In this document: piece by piece, positions 47,969-60,799 of the stretch | How positions within the stretch are numbered: the stretch's first letter is position 1 | How the letters are laid out: each line of letters begins with the position of its first letter | Source: Pegea sp. RAD2-039 | Lineage: Eukaryota; Chordata; Thaliacea; Salpida; Salpidae | Direction: 5' to 3' | Assembly: GCA_034620365.1 (NCBI GenBank) | Contig: JAQGEQ010000094.1 | Span: forward strand, 124,001 to 188,000 | DNA: 64,000 nt | Translations under genes and position numbers: made by a program | Notes under the pieces: model-generated | What the model was told of the DNA's origin: nothing | What the model saw: only the letters and a program-made list of their open reading frames with translations | The model's database searches: none

Positions 47969-49947
47969 ATGAATCGAAAAAGTATGATTTTATTTACTAG
48001 TTGTCTCTTATGGTTGATTTTTATGGCACCTCTTGCTTCAACAAGCTTCATCGCGACCGATAGATGTGAAGAAAATGATAAAACCTGTATGCTACACCAA
48101 CGTTTACAAGACAACAGAATCAAACAATTTCAAAAGGAGTTGTTAATAAAGTTGAATATGAAAGAACCACCGAACGTGAGCAAAAGTGACTTGCCTAGTC
48201 AGATTACTATTGCTTCTATGAAGAAAATATTTGGAATCGATCGCTTGAACAGACGCTCTGAAATTAACTCTCGAAAAGCGAAAATTGAAACAAAGGAAAT
48301 TTTAAGTATGCCTAAGCTCGGTAAGTAGTTATGTTTACTTGGTTAAAATTTTTTAATTTGGAAACTTTTACTGAAAAACTGAAAGTAAGTATTATTGCAC
48401 TTACTTGTCTGTTGTAGGAATTGAATTGCTATGTTGTTGTTTAGATATTTAAAAGAATATTTTTGCAAAAACATGATTGGTTGTTATGTTACAAAAGTAT
48501 ATTAAGAAGTTGTTAGTTTGGTTAAAATTTATCGTTTGTTATCTTTCATTTATTAAGCTCTCTAATTTCCTTTTTTTGCTGATTGACTGTTAGCTAATAC
48601 AATTAGAATATTTAGCAAAACTTTTGCATTAACGTTGTAAATTTTAATTTCTCGTTAGAGTATTGTGTTGATCCAAATAATAAGTTCTCTAGTTTTTATT
48701 TCTTTACATACATATTTCCTAGAAGCAACAAAAATTGGATTTTCGATTAATTTCTAAAGATATATTTGTTTCAGTTCATAACAAAAAGATTGAAGAAAGT
48801 GATGAAGGCTGCTACTTTGAATTGACTGATGACAAAAAGAAGTTTAAAGCTCAAAAAGCAACTTTGTGGCTTTATATTCTTCCTAATACCACAAGGCTTG
48901 TACCAAGTGTTGCTCAAATCACTTTGATACATTTTGAAAAAGCTGGAAACGGAAGTTACATTCCAGTAACAGGTCAAACACTTCCTATTCCCATCAAATC
49001 TGACAAAGGTCACTGGCTAAATATCGAGATAACTGATTCTGTCAATAGAATGCTATTTAATAAAAATATGTCTCAACTGATGAAAGTAATACCTAAACAA
49101 GATGCTCAAGATGTTATATTGACAACCAATGAAAAACAGATTGTAAGTTTTGTTTGTAAAAGATGTTCTTGTATTAACTAACAAATATTTCAAATAATAA
49201 TTCCTTTTTAAAAAAGTGATGTTTCACTTTGTTTTTGATAAATTAGCTAAATTGAAAATCAGATACTTTATTTCGAGCTAATAATGTGCCAAGCTGACAG
49301 ATGTTTATAGATTCGAAAAAAGCTTCTTATCAAAAATTTAATTCTTTCATGTAATTTTTAAAATATAAAATAAAGTATGCTGAAGGGTTAAAAACTTCAA
49401 GATATAATGTTCTAATTTTGATAAAATATTACTTTTAATTGAATATTTTATTAACTTGATGGTTAAGAATAAAACATAAGTTTTTATTCTTCACTAATAT
49501 AGTTTACGACAAATAATAAAATTAATGAATTTTCAGAAACCTTATATGCAAACTGCACTTGTGGAAGATACAACCGTATTGAAAAGAGGAAAACGTTCTT
49601 CTGACTCTCAAACACCATCAGAGTGCTCTGGGAAGAATGCACATCTTCATTGCTGTTTGTTTGACATGGTACTTAATTTTGATCAAGCGGGCATGGATTG
49701 GGTTCTCTACCCAAAAAGCTTTAATGCTAAGTACTGTACCGGTGGATGTAATTATGCTCATACTCGGGATACGATGAGAGGAAAAATGGTAGCTCATGCA
49801 GCTGATTATTTAACAGAAGACCAATCTAAGAGCTGCTGTGCTCCTAAGGAAATGCTGCCACTCAGTATTATGTATCGTGACAAAATGAACAATTTTGTCA
49901 TCACAAAAGTCGAAGATATGGTAATTTCAGGCTGTAGATGTGTTTAG
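47969..49947 (+). CDS. TGF-beta ligand, myostatin/GDF8-11-like
   Basis: Three coding exons: 47969-48320, 48775-49142 and 49537-49947, 376 residues, stop TAG. A shorter reading of exon 2 from 48725 would meet a stop, so the CAG at 48771-48774 is the acceptor. The start MNRKSMILFTSCLLWLIFMA is a signal peptide. The propeptide carries ATLWLYILPNTTRL and HWLNIEITDSV, typical of the latency-associated domain. A furin site RGKR precedes the mature part. The mature domain has nine cysteines (SEC, HCC, KYCTGGC, SCC, GCRCV), the number typical of the TGF-beta/activin/myostatin group rather than BMPs, with FDMVLNFDQAGMDWVLYPKS. The product should be a secreted dimer acting through activin-type receptors. 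AATAAA near 50037 is the probable polyadenylation signal. Which subfamily it belongs to needs a tree. Confidence 0.92.
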
Positions 49948-52419
49948 AAAGCTATGTGTTAAAATAATTCTGCAAGTAGTTTGTCTACAGCAAAATTTAC
50001 ATCAAAACAGACACTGCTTAGTAACGTTTAGTTTGAAATAAACTAGCTATAATATAATTATGTATTTATGTAGTCTTTGCAGTTCGTTTTGTTTTCGATA
50101 GTCTGTTAAATGCTACGACCTATTTGATGACTACTTGGCGTTTATTAAACATATTTTCATTCGTTTTTATAATAAAGTCTGAAAAATCTGTAATTTTATG
50201 TTTTTTTAAGTTATATTAAATTTAATAGCAGTAAACTTGAATATGAAATAAAACAAAACTTATTTTAAGCTATTTTTCAGTTACACAATCAGTTTTTTGA
50301 AATTACAAAATGATATACCTATTATTGGATGAATAAATTAATTATAGATAGCGCAACGTTAGACTAGTGTGAAAAAAAAATTGTAGAAAAAGATATAAGA
50401 TAATGAAAATAACAGATAAAAACACTACAAATTAAAAAAAAAACATATACTTATGAATAATACTTTTAACAACGAGATCTCTAATACCTCCCTTGCTTGA
50501 TAACAGCATCCTGCTTTAGACGAAACCGGAGAATAAAGCTGATTTGGTAAACAAACAATCCAATAGCGTTTTTTTAACTCATACTTATCAATTTTTCAAA
50601 TTACTTAACTCCTGTTATCTTACATCTTAGTTTTTCATTTTTGTTAAATACTGTTTTTAGAGTTTTTGTTTGTTTCAAGTGTTTTCTTGTAATTTCAGCA
50701 AAATAGTTTATAGCTTTTCATTTTTACTGTTTTGTGTTATTAATGAGATACTAGAAAGCCCTCATCTCTTCTAACTTTTTTCTTTTAAATTTGCAAACAT
50801 TATTTGGTGTAATTCAATTTTAAATCTTCTTATTTGATAAACATTACTAAACAAAATTTCTTCAATTTTTTAAGTTTTAATTAATAGTTTAACTAAAAAC
50901 AACTATAAAAGTGTTTTTTATCACATTCAATCAATAATATATGTTTTAAAAAAAAGGAATGCTATAAGTTTGACTTGAAATAAAATATAAACGAATAACA
51001 GCAAATAAGCGAGTGTATTGATGTAACTGGCAGCAATAATCATCACTAGATGGTAAAATTACAAAATCATATTTTCTGGCCCAATTTTAAAAGACTCCAC
51101 AGATTTTGACGCAATGAAGGAGTCTATTGATAATTTAGTTTATTGAGTTTATTGATAATTTATTGATCGTTTAATCCTTTTAAAATTTTTGTGATGCTTT
51201 ATTTTGAACAAGAATACATAAAATATAAGAACTTATGTGACGTTTTAGTAACATAAATTATATGCAAACCAAATATATTTATATATATATCTACTTATAT
51301 ATACTAAAATATATAAACTAAAATATATATACCTAATATATATATACCGAGTATTTTTAAGCAGTGACAGATATGACATAGCTTAGGGTTAAATAATAAC
51401 TAATGACTTTTAATAATTTAGCTGTTGGAAACTATTAGAGGGTGTTTAATAAAACAAATAAATCAAGAGTTATTAATTTAGAAGAAAAACAGTGCTGTAG
51501 AAGTTGAATAAATAAAAAATGTAAAAAAAAAGAAAATATAATTATATTGATGTAACCAAGAAAAAAGGTATTCAATTTGAGTAACTGTTGAAGCATATAT
51601 TCTATTAAGTTGATAAATGTAATAAATAAAGTAATGTTATGTTTAGAACAATCTTCTTGGTAAATAATAATTATTCTGTTTAAATATGAAACATCAACTG
51701 TAAATTAAAGTAAGTTTACAGATTATATAACATTTTCATTTGCTTGTTATAATTTTGTGTTTGTAAAGGTTTGTTTAATTAAATATTTGGTAAGGTCATT
51801 AATTTCGATATTGAATATTAAGTTTGTAATACTGTTTGTGATTTGTTACAAGTAATGTGCTGTATTGGATTAGATTTATATCTTAAAGTAAGTAATATCT
51901 TAACTATTTAAAGATTTTATGAAAAGTCTTAGCAAGGATTAAATTTAACAATATCGAAAGTTAAGAAACAAAATAAGAAAAATCAATAGTAATCTAGGTT
52001 ATTAAAAGCATAATACCAAATTGCAATAAATGTTGTTGAAATTAATTCAACCTCAAAATATTTTAAAGTCTTCAATCTCTTTTTGCGTTAATTTGAAAAA
52101 ACTTATTTATGATTTTTGTCTTTTTAACTGTAAAAAATTATATTGTATCACTAATAACTAGTGTACTGTAAATATTTTTTCACCTCAAAGCAGCACTTTT
52201 AGCCCTTTAGTATCTAATAGTATTATCATTGATGATTACAGAACGTTTTTACCACTAAATATTCCTAGAAATTTAATGCTGTTTGCCGACGAGCAAATAT
52301 AATTATTCAGATATATGATGTGAGTTTTACTGTGACTTAATTAGAAATTGTTACAGTAACTTAACGGTTACTAGTAACCCGTTGCTTAACTTTTAACTGT
52401 AATAAATTGAAATATAATA
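49948..52419. other. AT-rich intergenic DNA
   Basis: 3' of the TGF-beta gene. No further genes seen. Contains the TA microsatellite listed separately. Confidence 0.5.
51270..51352. repeat. TA-rich microsatellite
   Basis: Imperfect TATATA runs interrupted by CTTATATATACTAAA units. Confidence 0.7.
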
Positions 52420-52965
52420 GGTACTTTGGAAATTTGACGGATTAAATACGACTTAATTGTTATTTTTAAAATTATCCACAATTTAATTGACATTCAGTTT
52501 GATGATTTCTTTTCCATTAGTCCTTTCCTCAAGTTATATCAACTCAGACGACACACATTACATCCTAATAAGCCTATATCACCTGGTACATTGGTCAGAG
52601 CGAATTCTTTTCTCATACCGCACAATTAGTACATGGAACCAGCTGCCATCAGACATTGTCATGTCGGAGTCGCTCGCGTTGTCAAAACGAAGTTGAACCG
52701 TTATAACATTGCCAACATTGTCATTTATAAACTGTGATTTTTTCTTTTTACTTATATTATTAACATTCTTTGTAATTGTTCACTGTTATATGCTTTGAGG
52801 ACTACTGAAATGCCATGTGTTACATCTTTTTCTTTCTATATTTCTGGCTTAATTATATATAATAGGTATTATATGTGAGAATGTGAGAATGTGTGTTAGC
52901 GAAAGGTGCTCTCTTCAGGTACCCTCCTTCGCATTTATTGTAATAAATAAATAAATAAAAGAAAC
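52420..52965 (+). mobile_element. 3' fragment of the main LINE family
   Basis: Plus-strand RT end (YRTISTWNQLPSDIVMSES), untranslated region, tail word GGTACCCTCCTTCGCATTTATTG and a terminal (TAAA)n run (TAATAAATAAATAAATAAAA). This shows the true 3' end of the element: short tandem repeats instead of poly(A), as in the CR1/L2 group. Confidence 0.85.
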
Positions 52966-52977
52966 CATAATGATAAA

Positions 52978-53145
52978 GTAACAAGTTTCAAAAATCAGCT
53001 TAAATTCAATAATTCAGAAAAACAAAAAAATTTTTGTCTGCTACACTTACTTAAGTGCTTCATGTACTCCAACTAAAAATAAATTCATAAATTAATTTTG
53101 CATGTTAACAGAATCCATAAATTATATAAAGCAATTATTTATCAA
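52978..53145 (-). pseudogene. stray fragment of the micro-exon gene (exon 6)
   Basis: The reverse complement matches 31831-31985 with about 7% differences by eye, covering exon 6 (TTGGAGTACATGAAGCACTT) with both splice sites and flanking intron. No other exons are attached. It lies directly after a LINE 3' end. Confidence 0.8.
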
Positions 53146-53159
53146 ATCATCTTCAAATC

Positions 53160-53560
53160 ACTGATCTTCTTATCTTTTATCTCAATCTGCTGGTATTGAA
53201 GCATCTTATGAGCCTTTTCCAGTTCTTCCTCCTAACTAATTCAACTTCGGTTAAATAATTGACAAATCTTGAACTTCCTACCTCTGAGATTTGATCTTCA
53301 TCTCCTTGAAATCACTGTTGGAGTACATGTGAGATGTTTTGAAGTTTTCATTTTCCGATTAAAGTGTTTCTGGAAAGAGATGAGAACACCTTTTCTTCAT
53401 TTTGTAGTTAATCTTTGGATAGTTGAGAGTTTTGCTCCGTCAAATCTTGATATTTTTGGATGATGTTCCTATTTTCAGATTGATGATATTCTAATTCTTT
53501 TGTGAGGTTTTGGATGATGTCATCATAAGAAGAGTGTGTAAATATCTAATTTAGATAAAT
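53160..53560 (-). pseudogene. coiled-coil protein pseudogene
   Basis: The minus strand shows long heptad-like stretches split by stops and shifts: YDDIIQNLTKELEYHQSENR, NIIQKYQDLTEQNSQLSKD, then TAA, LQNEEKVFSSLSRNT, and further on EEELEKAHKMLQYQQIEIKD, KKISDLKMI. Leu, Glu, Lys and Gln content is that of a coiled-coil rod. No family named. No introns are evident, so it could be a processed copy, but no poly(A) tract is visible. Confidence 0.5.
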
Positions 53561-53684
53561 TATATGAATATTTATATAGACATTTTTCTATAAGTTTATA
53601 TTTACATAAATATTTTAATATATTTATTTTATCCTTATTTTTTACTTGTAGTTATTTTCTATTGCATATACCTATTAATTAATA

Positions 53685-53850
53685 CAAAAAGAAATTGAAC
53701 CGTTATAACATTGCCAACATTGTCATTTTTAAAGTGTGATTTTTTCCTTTTTTTCATTATTAACATTCCATGTATTTGTTCACTGTTATATGCTTTGAGT
53801 GCTATCGAAATACCATGTGTTACATCTTTTGCTTTCCATATTTTCAAATT
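53685..53850 (+). mobile_element. short LINE fragment
   Basis: Repeats the segment 52690-52845 of the neighbouring copy (GAACCGTTATAACATTGCCA and following), truncated at both ends. Confidence 0.7.
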
Positions 53851-53889
53851 AATTTATAATTTATAATATATATAATACATATTTATTAA

Positions 53890-54620
53890 TTTACGAATAA
53901 GATTATAATCTATCAGCATTTCGGGGCATGATCTAGTCACGTGACCGTGAAGAAATCGCGCAACGACTACGATGATGATAATAAAGAAGACTCCACCTAT
54001 GATCCCAAAGATAATTGGGATCACACCCGATTGTGAAGTTTGGACATCTGGAGAGTTTAACAGTTTGTTTGGGTGGTCAGATGGACATGTGGGTCACCTT
54101 GGGTCAACATTGACCTTGGTCCCATATTGATTTGAGATCGAACATTTGTAACTGAACACTTTGAGGTCGAGGACAGTGACGTTGTGGATAGTTAGTCGGG
54201 CAGCTTGCTGTCCTGGTACTAAAGACGATTTGAACTTTAAAGTCCCGTCTAGTACCTTTCTATCATTTGACAATAGTTTGAAATTATCATAAAAATCAGG
54301 ATGTAAAGAACTGCGGCGTTGCCACGACCATACCTACATCAATTAAATCAATTTTTGGAAGACACGTTGATCAGAAACTTACAACTTTTGCGATTCTAGG
54401 TGATGTAGATATTTTGCATCTGAGTTCAACTGTTCCAATTAACTCAGCTAGCTGGGTTCTGGGGCTCGATATAGATGGAGATCCCAGCACCGTTAATCGA
54501 ATAAAAGATTCACCGGAACCGATCTAAAGATGTCGGATTTGAGATGAAATTAGTGATGAAGAAGCCAACTAACTTCTGAAGCTGCTTTACAGAAATAACT
54601 GAGACTTATGAGATCTATGA
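53890..54620 (-). CDS. Ig-superfamily transmembrane protein, 3' part, with in-frame TGA
   Basis: Reading right to left: an exon ending at 54574 with SYFCKAASE (end of one Ig domain), exon 54383-54523 (IGSGESFIRLTVLGSP, then TVELRCKIST starting the next Ig domain) and an exon from 54333 (VWSWQRRSSLHPDF, AARLTIHNVTV, YKCSISNQYG completing it). The cysteines and core Trp of an I-set/C2-like domain are in place. The same frame then meets TGA at 54094-54096 and continues open through PTCPSDHPNK into a membrane helix (GVIPIIFGIIGGVFFIIIIV) and a short tail CPEMLIDYN. Splicing a possible 50-base intron here shifts the frame and loses the helix. So it is either a secreted protein ending at TGA, a recently broken receptor, or a read-through case. 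GC content is higher than its surroundings. Confidence 0.65.
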
Positions 54621-54951
54621 GACTTTTACATTTGAAATTGTCACAATATATTCTTTTAATTTTAGTCTAATTTTGTTACTTTACTATGTATTCTTTAACT
54701 TTACTTCTTATATATAAAAGTTTTATTTTTATCAGTTAGTTTTTTAGTTAGTACTTAAGAAATAGTTTTTTTGTGTTATATGTGTATTTTTGAAATAATT
54801 TTTTTACGTTAAAACTTTGTAAAATTGTTAAAACCGTGTAAAAACGTTAACATCGTTAGAAAACTTTAAATACGGTCAAATAACGTTAAAACCTTGTACA
54901 ATCGTTGAAATCGTGTGAAAATGTTAAAATCGTTAGAAAAAACGTTAAAGT

Positions 54952-55455
54952 TTAAAAAGCTTTGAAATGTTTAAAGAGTTTGGTTTTTCCTGAGCCTCGA
55001 GTTTTGCGTCTGTATAGTTTCCATATAGTGTGGAGGCTGGGTTGGGTAAGTAGTTCGATTAATTGGGTGACGTAGTTTCCAGTCAGTAGGTTATCAATTG
55101 TCGGAAACAATAAAAAGCCTCCAAACTTATAATACAACTAAATAGATTTGTCTCATAAAATGATTAATTAATAGTAATGTTAAAGGACAGAGGCAGTTTT
55201 TCACAAAGGTCACTGTCCAAACACAGCCTTGCCATAGCTTCCCGAGTTTGTAGCTTTATTTTTGTCAGTATTTCGAACTGGTCAATGCTTTTAAGGTTTT
55301 AAATTTGATGACGTCATCATCGCTACCTCTTATTTGTTGCCTTTTTCGAATATGTCTTAACTACGTGGTGACGATGTCGAAGTGCTCGCGTTCCTGCTTT
55401 CATCGTTGGATCGTGTCCACGAGAGGCTGAGTGGATTGCATTTCAAGTTGAAGTT
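54952..55455 (-). other. candidate upstream exons of the Ig gene
   Basis: Two GC-richer segments on the minus strand look coding. 54952-55150 follows an acceptor CTATTTAG; one frame reads WKLRHPINRT and QTQNSRLRKNQTL, which would fit the middle of an Ig domain ending in SYFCKAASE, but no donor keeps that frame. 55360-55455 follows TTTTCAG and reads NFNLKCNPLSLSWTRSND. One TGACGTCA lies near 55312. Exon limits are unresolved. Confidence 0.3.
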
Positions 55456-55559
55456 CTGAAAATGATAAGCATCCCATCCATACAGGAGACATCAGAGACT
55501 CGAGATGTCTGGTTTTAGAAATAGCTGAAATCTATCAATCAAAGTAAAAATAATCAAAA

Positions 55560-56620
55560 TTTATAGTTATTTTAATCATTTTTTTTTAGCTGAGTAATTA
55601 TAGTGTTTTAGCAATCAGATAATATTTTAACTTAACTTTGTAAAAGATCTTGAAACCATTTTAAAATCAATTTTATCAGCTCTTTTAAATAGATGAAAAT
55701 TCAAATTGTATTTTAAGATCAAAAACCTTAAATTGTTTAGCTTGTGTAAAAGCTCATAAATTGAAATTATATAGATTAATAATGTAAAGAAATTTTGTTT
55801 GTATGTAAAGCTTTCAAAATTAAACTAAATTGATAAAAATAAAAAAATCTTATGAAATAATGAACTGCTAGTTTTCCAATAATCTTAATTCTTAATAATT
55901 TTTTGATCTATAATAAACAAACAAGGTTAACAATTATTACTAACTTATTTATTAAATTTTCAATTATTTTATTATTATTAATTATTATCACTTCGATTTA
56001 ATTTCTAAAGTCCTCATGTATTTCTGTGTAACCTTAGAAAATTGATATTTAGCCTCTATAAAACAATTCTAAAAAGCAGATGTTGTACTAGATTTTTACT
56101 GATAAGTTATTATCGATTAGATATTTAGTAACAAAAAAAAAACATATAAATCTCATATTTGAAGGTTTAACTCTTAATTTTTAAGTTTCAGATTAAAAAA
56201 ATTCAATCTTGAATCATTTTGTCACTAACATCCATCATGTTCTTTCTGCATCCACAATAAATGAACCAATTTTCAATCTGATATTTTTTTTTGAGATTTT
56301 AGTAATCATTCAAATTAGAATAATTAGGAAGCTTCAATATTTGTTCTTTAGTACCGTTTTTGAAAGATAATTTACAATAATTTTGTTGCTTATTTGAAAA
56401 ATATTTTAATGTTATATATTTCATTTATAAATTAGAAAAACTTATCCCAAAATTTACTATTTGAAATTATTTAAATTAGAAAATGTAGATATCATTTTTC
56501 ACTGTTTAAATATTAATTTGATTCGTTTTATTAATGAAATTTATCAAAAGGATTAAATATTTCTTACCACACTTGGAATATTCTTTCCGACTCCATCACT
56601 TCATCAAAATCGATCCAAAT
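55560..56620. other. AT-rich non-coding DNA
   Basis: Nothing supported. Confidence 0.4.
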
Positions 56621-56624
56621 TCTA

Positions 56625-56935
56625 GGATCAAATATGTTTGTTGAACAATAAATCATTGATGGAATATTGGTTAAAGGAATTTACAGCTAGTTTACCAAAG
56701 AAAGTTATAAGCTTTGTGGGCTGGATCTCAGCAGCCAGTTCGTAGACCAGTTTTCTACAGTGCTTAGTGCAGTTTGAAGTTTTAAGAATTCCAAGATAAT
56801 AGCCTGATGTCATCTGCATACACAAATACACTGACACCATCTACTACTACTAATCTTTTGATGAAGTCTTCAATAAAAATAAAAAAGAGAAAGGAGCCCA
56901 GAACGGAACTTCGAGGAACACCTTTGGAGACTTGA
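56625..56935 (-). mobile_element. LINE fragment with the RT palm
   Basis: The minus strand reads VSKGVPRSSVLGSFLFFIFI, then GVSVFVYADD, the block just before and including the RT catalytic box that the 7725 copy has lost. Truncated at both ends. Confidence 0.75.
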
Positions 56936-59900
56936 CTAGTATTTATTTAGCACTCATTCACAATCATTTGTTTTAAAAAGAATACAGTTTGTTAAATCAA
57001 AACAACATGCAAACCTTAGACTTACTTAGAAACAAATCTCTAAATTACAAAAAAATAGAGTTTTGCTATTTATTAACTCATTTTGATTAATTCTTTTCAA
57101 AAACAAACAATTTTTAATTTATAAATTTTTTGATAAGTCTTTTTGATTTAATCCACAATTTTAAATTAAGAAAATGCAACTTCTTTTAATACTATTTTTA
57201 TTTAGCAAATAACATTTTCTTTCGGGAATTGTTCACCACACAACTGAAAAATGTTATTTTTCCTTTAATCTAATCTGAGTATTGTATTTTATAAGTTAAG
57301 AATAAAATACTGAAAAGCTGACTTTGAGAGATTATTTATTGTTTTAAAATTCTTGTATATCAATTAAAATAAATAATAATAAAATTGCATGATATTTTTA
57401 TATTTTTGTTGATAGTTTAAAACCAATCATATTAAATATAGAGATTATTTATGTATAATGGTTGTTTAATTTGTTTATAAATTCGAAACAAATTTCATGA
57501 TATGATTTATTATCTGAGTTTATAAAGGAAATTTCAGGTCAATAACAACAGGTTTAACTTTACATATTAGCATAAAAGTATTTGAAACACAGATATATAA
57601 AAACTGCCTTATCGCTGATAAATGATTTTTTAAGGAGAGATTCTCTTTGAGTTAAATTTTATTTCTTAAATTTACAAATTTTTCAAAAATTAAGAATCTT
57701 GTAGATTAACGACCAACAGTATTAGCTCTCATACTAGCTCAAATTGCTTTTGGACTGGCTCCTGGAAATCTCAGTGCATAGTTGAAGATACTGAGCTATA
57801 CCCACTCCTTTATATCTGTTATCTGTAGACACATCCCAAAGACCTCAAGGTCAACATATTTCAGATTTTAGTTTAGACTTTCAATCTGAAAGATTTCTTC
57901 TAACAATTATGGCAAGCTTCAAATACCATCTTTAAATTTTAATTGTTATTAATCATTTTATTTAACCGGGGTTTCGTAACATGTTTTACTCAAGGCATCC
58001 ATATAAGACTTTCTAATTATAGTTGGAAAAAGTTTTTTCTGAATGATGAAAATCTTAAAGTGCAACATAGTTCTCTTTAAGTAAAAGTACTAAAAAATAT
58101 TACATCTTTATTTGGCCAAAAAACCAACAGTTATTTTTCGACAAAATTGTTAGTTTTGTCGGTGTCGTTAGTTTTAATCAGTGTTTGTTTAAAAGAAGCA
58201 ATCTCAAAGTTTGTGATAATTATATAGTAAAAGGAATGATATTCAGCAACATATTTCCATTATAAAAATTTATCTTCTGGAAACCAGCTGTATATATCTG
58301 CAAAAGAACATTTTAGTCAGTGATCAGTAGATCATAACCAAATTGCATGAGTCTCACCAGGTTTTAAACATCTGGGTCTTAGTCATTTTTACTAAATTTT
58401 ATACAAACATAGTTTTTAACTATCTATCTATTTTCTAAGCACCTTAGTAAAAAAGGTTTTAACTTAAAACTAAATTATTAACTTAATAACTATTTAGGAT
58501 ACCAAATTAGTAGTGTTAATTGCAAGAGTTAATTAATATTTTTTTAAGTAAATTTTATTATTGTTAATTATATACTTTATAATTTACAAAATCTAGCTTA
58601 AAGACTTTAGTCTAACATTTTTAGCTATTCAAATTGCCCAGTTTATCAAAATATTTATATTTATTAATTGTAATTTGTTTTTAATTTTTGGAACTCATTT
58701 TTTTAAATATTTATAACTTTAGAGCCGTTTAAGGGAAAGGTTCTATTGCAAAAATGATTATTTTTAGATTTTCATTCGTTTACTAATTTAAAAGATTTAC
58801 TTATTACAATCTTAAGTTTTTACCATTTGTTATATTGATGAAATTATTGATTAGTATTATAAATTGAAAATTCTTGTCTGTTAAAAATATGAATTTTAAA
58901 TAGTTTCTTAGTAAAAATTTGATTTAAGTTGTTACAAACATTAATTTTAAGTATACTTTAGTTTATTTTATATATCTTTTGCACATAAACTTACTCTTAG
59001 CTTGAATTAATTTCTATAGATAATAAATTAGTTTAAAACGTTATTTCTTTTAAAATTTACCAATTATATTATAGAAGTGATATTTTTCCATCATTTTTTG
59101 TAAAACTTTAAACATACTTTTAACTTTTAATATATTCAATCCAAAATATTTTTTATATTTATTTTTTAAAAATTGTCACAAAATTTTTGGCTGAATTATT
59201 GTTTAATATTTTTGCTAGCAATGACTTTCACTACAGGAACTTTGATTCAGACGTTTTTGGAAAAGATAACAGATAATTTAATGACAATATAGAAAGAAAA
59301 TATTTAAAGAACAGGAATTATTTGTTCACATTGTACAAGTAAGTAAAGTTTTAATAAACTAAATTTCATCTTATATTTAAAAACTTGAAAGTAAATTAAT
59401 AAAATGTTATTTCTATGAATTTCCAAAGAGTGGTAGACAACTTGTAAAAATTATTATTTATATTTTGCTTGTATAGCTTTTACTATTTATTGAAAAAATT
59501 CTGCAAGGGTTAATCTTATAACCTGATTAAAGAGCTTTCAGATTAAAATATAAAATTTAATAAAATATAAAGATGGGGTACTTTATAAGAAATATTTTAG
59601 TTGTAATTATGTTTGCTAATCAAACAATTTCTGCATCAGTCTTGGTAAAATAGCTTTCTAAAAAATGTATCAATGATATAAATCCTGATATAAATTGTAT
59701 CAGGGAGTAAGAAGTAAAGATCTTGATCATACTTACTAAACTTTATTTGGTATCTCTTTTGATACATATTTTTGGCAAATTAGATTTATTTTATATTTGG
59801 TTTAAAAAACAAATAATTTCAGATATAACTTATTTGAAAAAGTATAATTTATCAGAAATGCTGTAAAAATACTTCAATTCAAACAAATTGCTACCACAAA

Positions 59901-60552
59901 TATATACTTGCATACTACTTGAAACAAATTAGACTGTTTTAAACATTTGAATTAGTAATATTTTATTCAACATACATCATCATTAATATGATCTTTTATT
60001 CTCGAATTCCATACATTAATAAAAATTTATAAATCTGATTTAATGTCGTAGATGAAATTTTAAATCAATCTCGGTAAAAATCTTCAAAAAATTTGAATTA
60101 AATTTTTTTAAATTTCAGCATATTTTTTAAAAACCTCAAATTCAAATTCCATCATCAAAATCTAACACTAGATGTCGCTAAAGGTAACGAAGTTTACCAA
60201 CTAAATGTTCTTTAAAAGCTTTAAGCAAATTAGATTTTGCGTCAGAGGCACACAAAGTTTATCAATCACTCTGGTGCTATTGCATCTCTTTGTATCAGTT
60301 TTCAATCTTGAGAAAGATCAAATCTTTGCTCACAATATATTTTTCTGTCCCCCATTCTATACTAGGTGTGTCTCTCAAATTCTGAGTAGTCAGTTGGCTG
60401 TAAGGTTGATTTTCATTGCGTCTTCATGTTGAAACTTTATCAGTTTTCATCTAATCAGATCAGAAGAAAAAGTTTCAAAATATTTCGATTTTTAAGATTT
60501 CAGCAACTTTATTAAAAACTTCAAATTAAAATTCGAAATTTTGTGACAGAAT
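56936..60552. other. AT-rich intergenic DNA
   Basis: No gene supported. A GC-richer patch at 57710-57900 has no recognisable frame. The words AATTTCAGCA...TTTTTAAAAACCTCAAATTCAAATT near 60112 recur in altered form near 60500, a local duplication. The frame at 60205-60432 is unassigned. Confidence 0.4.
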
Positions 60553-60789
60553 ATGATGAAGATGATGACCAGTTTCTAGGCAACCGTTATGACGTCGAAA
60601 TGGGCAATGAGGGAAATCTGTTTACAACTAAGGGAATCCACCTACGGCGAAAGTTGACATCAGCTGATAAAAAGTTGATATCGGAAAAACTGGTGACGAC
60701 GGCGGGAAAACAACTCCAAAGTTTCCGCGAACCTCAAACCTAATTTCACAAATATGTTTTTTGGTGAACCCAGCGAAGAAATCGAAAAA
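60553..60789 (+). other. candidate 5' exon of the RhoGAP gene
   Basis: After an acceptor-like GTGACAG the plus strand reads YDEDDDQFLGNRYDVEMGNE, then LRRKLTSADKKLISEKLVTT before a stop. A second frame takes over with NLKPNFTNMFFGEPSEEIEK, ending at a donor-like CAGGTTTTTC. The base composition is that of the RhoGAP exons downstream. The change of frame means an unrecognised small intron, or that only part is coding. It does not visibly match ARHGAP6. Confidence 0.3.
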
Positions 60790-60799
60790 ACAAAACAGG

